A stretch of 9,928 nt of DNA, taken from contig JAAZFD010000240.1 in the NCBI GenBank assembly GCA_012511925.1, forward strand, positions 1 to 9,928, read 5' to 3'. The position numbers were made by a program, and so were the translations under genes. Under the pieces are notes generated by a model. The model was given only the letters and a program-made list of their open reading frames with translations. It ran no database searches and was not told where the DNA came from. Positions 6,151-9,928 of this stretch are shown in pieces; the first letter of the stretch is position 1, and each line of letters begins with the position of its first letter. Source of the stretch: Clostridiales bacterium. GTDB taxonomy: Bacteria; Bacillota; Clostridia; Christensenellales; CAG-138.

Positions 6151-7419
6151 TTGAACATCAAAACATTAAAGGGAATGAAGGATGTTTTGCCATCAGATAG
6201 CGCAAAATGGCAATATATCGAGGACAATATTAGAAAGATTTGTGCCAGAAACGGCTTTTTCGAGGTGCGCACTCCGATTTTAGAGCATTCAGAGCTTTTT
6301 TTGCGTGGAGTGGGCGAAACTACCGATATAGTTCAAAAGGAAATGTACACCTTTACAGACAAGGGCGAGCGTTCGGTTACGTTAAAGCCCGAGGGAACGG
6401 CGGGCGTTGTGCGTATGTTCTGCGAGCATAATTTGGGCTACGAACCGCAACCTGTAAAGATGTACTACTTAAATTCGCCTATTTTTAGATATGAGAACCC
6501 CCAAGCGGGTCGCCTGCGTGAGCATCATCAGTTCGGTGTAGAGGTGTTTGGGGCAAAACTTGCGGCCGCAGATGCTGAATGTATTGCGCTTGTTTTTGAA
6601 CTACTTACAACCTTGGGCGTTACGGATTTAAGTGTAAGTATAAACTCCATAGGCTGTAAAAAGTGCAGACCCACATACAATGCAAAGCTAAAGGAATATT
6701 TGCAAGCAAAAGAGGACTCTCTTTGCGGTACTTGCAAAACAAGATTGCAACAAAACCCCCTAAGAATTTTGGATTGCAAAGTGCCGACCTGCAAGGAGGT
6801 TTGTGCCTGTGCTCCAAAAACTACCGATTGCTTGTGCGAGGAATGTGAGAACCATTTCAACGAGCTGAAAACCTTTCTTTGCGAAATGGAAATCAAATAT
6901 AATGTGAATCCCTTAATTGTTAGGGGCTTAGACTATTATACGAAAACCGTTTTTGAGGTTGTATCAACCGCCTTAGGCTCTCAAGATGCCGTTTGCGGCG
7001 GTGGTAGATATGACGATTTAGTTAGCGAGTTAGGCGGCCCTGAAACCCCTGCAGTTGGCTTTGGAATGGGCATGGAGCGCCTGATTATGATGCTTGAAAA
7101 CTTAGGCGTAGAGCTTCCTACGCAACAGAAAATCGATGTGTATATAGCTTCGGTTGGGGATAAGGCACTGTTGGCTTCCATAAAACTTGCATACGAGTTG
7201 AGAAAGCAAGGCATTTACGCAGAATTCGACCATGTTGGAAGAAGTATAAAGGCACAATTCAAGTACGCAGACAAGGCAGGCGCGAAAAGCGTTATAGTAA
7301 TTGGAGAAAACGAGCTTGAGAACGGTATTTTTAAGCTAAAGAATATGGCTGACGGAAACGAAGTTGAAATTAACTTCAATTCGGCAGTCGAACAGATAAA
7401 AACTAATTTTGAGGTGTAG
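6151..7419 (+). CDS. hisS: Histidyl-tRNA synthetase
   Basis: This class II synthetase charges tRNA-His in the cytoplasm. The 422-residue length is normal. Motif 1 lies around RTPILEHSELF (40-50). TLKPEGTAG (77-85) is an ATP/His-pocket element. Motif 2 is FRYENPQAGRLREHHQFG (112-129), the histidine-specific motif RGLDYY is at 258-263, GGGRYDDLV is at 283-291, and motif 3 is VGFGMGMERL (302-311). The C-terminal anticodon-binding domain runs from about 326. The insertion domain (169-232) has eleven cysteines, suggesting metal binding. The start is TTG with AGGGG 8 bases upstream; the next in-frame ATG would remove the conserved KGMKD region. It is first in an operon with aspS, whose ATG is one base after the TAG stop. 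No T-box or other leader fits before it. Confidence 0.97.
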   Translation: MNIKTLKGMKDVLPSDSAKWQYIEDNIRKICARNGFFEVRTPILEHSELFLRGVGETTDIVQKEMYTFTDKGERSVTLKPEGTAGVVRMFCEHNLGYEPQPVKMYYLNSPIFRYENPQAGRLREHHQFGVEVFGAKLAAADAECIALVFELLTTLGVTDLSVSINSIGCKKCRPTYNAKLKEYLQAKEDSLCGTCKTRLQQNPLRILDCKVPTCKEVCACAPKTTDCLCEECENHFNELKTFLCEMEIKYNVNPLIVRGLDYYTKTVFEVVSTALGSQDAVCGGGRYDDLVSELGGPETPAVGFGMGMERLIMMLENLGVELPTQQKIDVYIASVGDKALLASIKLAYELRKQGIYAEFDHVGRSIKAQFKYADKAGAKSVIVIGENELENGIFKLKNMADGNEVEINFNSAVEQIKTNFEV

Positions 7420-7420
7420 T

Positions 7421-9217
7421 ATGGCAGAATTTTTGAACGGATGGCAGAGAACAGAATATTGTGCAGAGCCAAACAGCGAGCAGGTTGGCAAGGAAGTGTT
7501 GCTTATGGGTTGGGCTTCAACTTGGCGTAATCTTGGCGCATTGATTTTCATAGGACTTAGAGACAGAACAGGAATAATGCAGCTTGTTTTTGATTCTGGA
7601 ACATTATCGGCTGAAAAGTTTGAACACGCTGAAAGTATTCGCTCGGAATATGTGCTTGCGGTTAAAGGAATTTTGCAAGAGCGTTCAAAAGACATGGTAA
7701 ACCCAGAAATGAAAACGGGTAAATTTGAAGTTATAGTTTCTGACTTCAAAATATTAAGCACTTCACAAACTCCTCCTATTTATATTAAGGATGATTTGGA
7801 TGCAGCTGAACAGATGCGTTTGAAGTATCGCTACTTAGATTTAAGACGACCTGTTATGCAGAACATTTTTGCCCTGCGCCATAAAATTGCCATGATTGCA
7901 AGAGAATATTTTTCTAACAATGGCTTTTTGGAAATTGAAACACCCATGCTTACAAAAAGCACACCTGAGGGTGCGAGGGACTATCTTGTACCTTCACGCA
8001 TTCACAAGGGCGAGTTTTATGCGTTGCCGCAAAGCCCACAGCTTTTCAAGCAGTTATTGATGCTTTCGGGATTCGACAGGTATATTCAGTTAGCGAGATG
8101 CTTTAGGGATGAGGATTTACGAGCCGACCGTCAACCCGAATTTACGCAAATCGACCTTGAGATGTCTTTCGTTGATGAAAACGAAATCATCTCTCTAAAT
8201 GAGGGCTTTATTAAAAAACTTTTCAAGGATACGCTTGATATAGATGTGAAATTGCCCTTGCAGAGAATCACCTTTAAGGAGGCAATGGAGAGATACGGTT
8301 CGGATAAGCCCGATACACGCTTCAGTTTAGAATTAAAGGATGTTAGCGATATAGTTGCTGATTGCGGCTTTGGCGTTTTCACAGGGGCGATTGGCAGCGG
8401 TGGCAGCGTTAGAGCTATTAAGGTTGAGGGTGGTGTTTCTGCGTTTTCGAGAAAGGCTATTGACGAGCTTGTGGAGTTCGTAAAAACTTATGGTGCAAAA
8501 GGGCTCGCATGGATGAGCTTGAAACCCGAAGGCTTGCAATGTGCTTTCGCAAAATTCCTAAGTCAAGAGCAAATAGACGGAATTATTGCACGAATGGAAG
8601 CACAAACAGACGACTTATTATTATTCGTAGCCGATAAAGACGACACAGTTTTTGCGGCTTTGGGAGCGCTTAGAATAGAAATAGCAAAAAAACTGAACTT
8701 GATAGACGAAAATGTTTATCATATTTTATGGGTTACGGATTTTCCGTTGCTTGAGTGGGACGACGAGCAGGAGAGATTTTCTGCAATGCATCATCCGTTC
8801 ACAAGCCCCAAGGACGAGGATTTGCAATATTTAGAAAGCGACCCAGGACGAGTAAGGGCAAAGGCGTATGACATAGTAATAAACGGCTATGAAGCGGGCG
8901 GCGGCTCAATTCGTATTCATTCGCAGGAATTACAGGAGAAAATGTTTAGTGCATTGGGCTTTACTACAGAGCAGGCATGGGCGCAATTCGGTTTCTTATT
9001 GGAAGCATTTAAGTATGGCACTCCCCCACATGGCGGAATTGCATACGGCTTAGATAGATTGGTTATGCTTATTGCGAAAACTAATAATATTCGTGATGTT
9101 ATAGCATTTCCGAAGGTACAAACTGCCGCCTGCTTAATGACAAAAGCTCCGAGTACGGTTGACAAAAAGCAGCTTGACGAGTTGGGAATTGCAGTTGTAG
9201 CAGATAAGGAGGAATAA
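7421..9217 (+). CDS. aspS: Aspartyl-tRNA synthetase
   Basis: This class IIb synthetase charges tRNA-Asp in the cytoplasm. It has 598 residues, typical of the bacterial type. An N-terminal OB-fold anticodon domain (about 1-110) holds GWASTWRNLGALIFIGLRDR. RLKYRYLDLRRP (133-144) leads into the catalytic domain. Motif 1 is near FLEIETPMLTKSTPEGARD (169-187), motif 2 is RCFRDEDLRADRQPEF (226-241), a bacterial GAD insertion spans about 288-415, and motif 3 is GGIAYGLDRLVM (538-549). The start is ATG 7421 with GAGGTG just upstream, inside the hisS 3' end; the frame is open to TTG 7409, but that adds four residues with no binding site. Leu38 is at the site where non-discriminating enzymes have His, but Asp91 at the second specificity site is neither the Gly nor the Lys I would expect. 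Whether it also charges tRNA-Asn is unsettled. Confidence 0.97.
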   Translation: MAEFLNGWQRTEYCAEPNSEQVGKEVLLMGWASTWRNLGALIFIGLRDRTGIMQLVFDSGTLSAEKFEHAESIRSEYVLAVKGILQERSKDMVNPEMKTGKFEVIVSDFKILSTSQTPPIYIKDDLDAAEQMRLKYRYLDLRRPVMQNIFALRHKIAMIAREYFSNNGFLEIETPMLTKSTPEGARDYLVPSRIHKGEFYALPQSPQLFKQLLMLSGFDRYIQLARCFRDEDLRADRQPEFTQIDLEMSFVDENEIISLNEGFIKKLFKDTLDIDVKLPLQRITFKEAMERYGSDKPDTRFSLELKDVSDIVADCGFGVFTGAIGSGGSVRAIKVEGGVSAFSRKAIDELVEFVKTYGAKGLAWMSLKPEGLQCAFAKFLSQEQIDGIIARMEAQTDDLLLFVADKDDTVFAALGALRIEIAKKLNLIDENVYHILWVTDFPLLEWDDEQERFSAMHHPFTSPKDEDLQYLESDPGRVRAKAYDIVINGYEAGGGSIRIHSQELQEKMFSALGFTTEQAWAQFGFLLEAFKYGTPPHGGIAYGLDRLVMLIAKTNNIRDVIAFPKVQTAACLMTKAPSTVDKKQLDELGIAVVADKEE

Positions 9218-9218
9218 A

Positions 9219-9928
9219 ATGTATAAGCACTTGCAAAACGGAAGCGATATTCGTGGTGTTGCCATTAAAACAGCAGACAAGGAAATAACTTTAACGAGTG
9301 AAATCGTAAAAAGGATAGGTGCGGCACTTGTAAAGCACTTAGAAAAAAAGCTTGGCAAAAGTGATTTGAAAATTGCTTTGGGACATGATTCGAGGCTTAG
9401 TGCAACCGATATGTTTTTGTGTATAGCAAGCGGAATCGAGCATAAGGGAGCGAAGGCTGTTTATACAGGACTATCCTCTACCCCTGCAATGTTTTTCAGC
9501 ACTATATTAGATAAACATAATTACGATGCAGGTGTTATGATTACCGCAAGCCACCTACCCTACGAGCGCAACGGCTTTAAGTTCTTTACAAAAGAGGGCG
9601 GCTTTGAAAAAGATGATATTAAAACGATTTTGAAGTATGCAGAGGAGTTTGACGGAGCAGGTATTCCTACAAAAGCTATGTCAGATTTTGAGCAAAGCGA
9701 TATTATGGGCGACTATGCCAAAGAGCTTCAAAAGATAATTAAGGATAAAGCAGGATTAGGCGAAAAGCCGCTAACTGACTTGCATATCATAATCGATGCA
9801 GGCAATGGTGCAGGCGGATATTTTGAAAAGCTGGTGTTACAGCCGCTTGGTGCAAAAACTACAGGTAGCTTGTTCACCGAGCCAGACGGCACATTTCCTA
9901 ACCATTCGCCAAACCCAGAGGACAGCGA
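9219..9928 (+). CDS. Phosphohexomutase (phosphomannomutase/phosphoglucomutase family), 3' end beyond window
   Basis: I translated this from ATG 9219; it stays open to the right edge, giving 236 residues, about half of a usual 450-500-residue enzyme. The family interconverts hexose 1- and 6-phosphates through a phosphoserine. NGSDIRGVA opens the protein. The active-site loop is MITASHLPYERNGFKFF (107-123), with Ser111 as the phosphorylated residue. IIDAGNGAGGYF (191-202) starts domain 2, and DGTFPNHSPNPE (223-234) is the family segment before the metal-binding DGxxDR. The metal loop and sugar-specificity loop (GEMSG) lie beyond the window, so mannose, glucose or glucosamine preference cannot be assigned. 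AAGGAGG lies 6 bases before the ATG, and one base separates it from the aspS stop, so it is almost certainly co-transcribed. Confidence 0.92.
   Translation, partial: MYKHLQNGSDIRGVAIKTADKEITLTSEIVKRIGAALVKHLEKKLGKSDLKIALGHDSRLSATDMFLCIASGIEHKGAKAVYTGLSSTPAMFFSTILDKHNYDAGVMITASHLPYERNGFKFFTKEGGFEKDDIKTILKYAEEFDGAGIPTKAMSDFEQSDIMGDYAKELQKIIKDKAGLGEKPLTDLHIIIDAGNGAGGYFEKLVLQPLGAKTTGSLFTEPDGTFPNHSPNPEDS

Noticed and set aside
6528..6896. 122-codon minus-strand frame inside hisS
   Set aside because: It is entirely antisense to conserved HisRS motifs and has no recognisable domain; codon structure belongs to hisS.

Overview
The window looks like chromosomal housekeeping DNA from a spore-forming, low-GC Gram-positive anaerobe (Clostridia-type Firmicutes). 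The pointers are an alpha/beta-type small acid-soluble spore protein, a TIGR04086-like membrane protein, a TIGR03960-type radical SAM protein, strong AGGAGG-like ribosome binding sites, several UUG starts and AT-rich intergenic DNA. Stops are TAA, TAG and TGA, so the code is standard. I see no phage, transposon, CRISPR array, rRNA or tRNA.

Left part (1-2246). A B12-binding-domain radical SAM gene reads leftward off the window edge from a good extended -10 promoter. Divergent to it is a small four-helix membrane protein gene. That gene faces a leftward spore protein gene (SASP) across a 3'-3' gap holding a hairpin terminator and a larger imperfect inverted repeat.

Middle part (2396-6040). A compact leftward operon encodes an alpha/beta hydrolase, a membrane-anchored Mur ligase and a D-Ala-D-Ala ligase, in that order. 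It has an extended -10 promoter at one end and a textbook intrinsic terminator at the other. Ddl makes the dipeptide that a MurF-type ligase would use. The Mur ligase, however, has a multi-helix membrane domain where classical MurF has its UDP-substrate domain. The role of the hydrolase is open.

Right part (6089-9928). A rightward operon of hisS, aspS and a phosphohexomutase gene (cut by the window edge) starts from a perfect TTGACA/TATAAT promoter. The three genes are separated by single bases. The leader is only about 25 nt, so there is no room for the T-box often found before hisS-aspS in Firmicutes. The HisRS carries an unusually cysteine-rich insertion domain.

The most interesting item is the hydrolase / membrane Mur ligase / Ddl operon. 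The remaining findings are details of regulation, start sites and residues. No gap exceeds 300 bases.
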